A stretch of 5,797 nt of DNA from Leptolyngbyaceae cyanobacterium SM1_3_5 (GTDB taxonomy: Bacteria > Cyanobacteriota > Cyanobacteriia > Elainellales > Elainellaceae), in contig JAAUTJ010000352.1 in NCBI GenBank assembly GCA_012031475.1, forward strand, positions 1 to 5,797, written 5' to 3'. This document shows positions 5,772 to 5,797 of this stretch, piece by piece. Position 1 is the stretch's first letter. Every line of letters begins with the position of its first letter. The notes under the pieces were generated by a model that made no database searches, was not told where the DNA came from, and worked only from the letters and a program-made list of their open reading frames with translations. A program made the position numbers and the translations under genes.

Positions 5772-5797
5772 AGCTGCCGTGAGCGCATTGCTGGCGA

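Overview
The window looks like chromosomal DNA of a cyanobacterium. The palindrome GCGATCGC (HIP1), typical of many cyanobacterial genomes, occurs ten times in 5.8 kb, both inside and outside genes. The gene content agrees: a DXP reductoisomerase of the MEP isoprenoid route, and a small exported protein resembling those annotated as low-temperature-induced in cyanobacteria. I cannot name the genus.

Layout on the + strand. (1) 1-377 is the 3' end of a hydantoinase B/5-oxoprolinase-type gene, followed after 23 nt by an intact 2H-phosphoesterase ('2'-5' RNA ligase'-like) gene at 401-922. (2) A 200-nt gap with a probable promoter leads to a monocistronic small signal-peptide protein at 1123-1479, which ends at a clear rho-independent terminator (1527-1562). 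(3) A gap of about 590 nt between the annotated + strand genes holds a probable short membrane-protein ORF on the - strand (1571-1771) and several inverted repeats. (4) 2070-3633 encodes an unassigned, aromatic-rich protein that may be a heparinase-like toroid protein. It overlaps by ATGA the gene at 3630-4559 for a polytopic protein of the lysylphosphatidylglycerol-synthase-TM/flippase-like family. This coupled pair is the least characterised part of the window and may act in envelope or exopolysaccharide biology. (5) dxr lies on the - strand at 4561-5737, convergent with the flippase-like gene; the two stop codons are one base apart.

Four of the conserved genes are broken by single-base indels: the oxoprolinase, the toroid-like gene (twice), the flippase-like gene (twice, compensating) and dxr. 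At least three fall in homopolymer runs, and in each case adding or removing one base restores family-like protein at the expected length. dxr should be essential in a cyanobacterium, so I read most or all of these as sequence errors in an uncorrected assembly rather than real pseudogenes. I give each such gene as one full-length feature with the break positions.

I found no CRISPR array, tRNA, rRNA, insertion sequence or defence system here.
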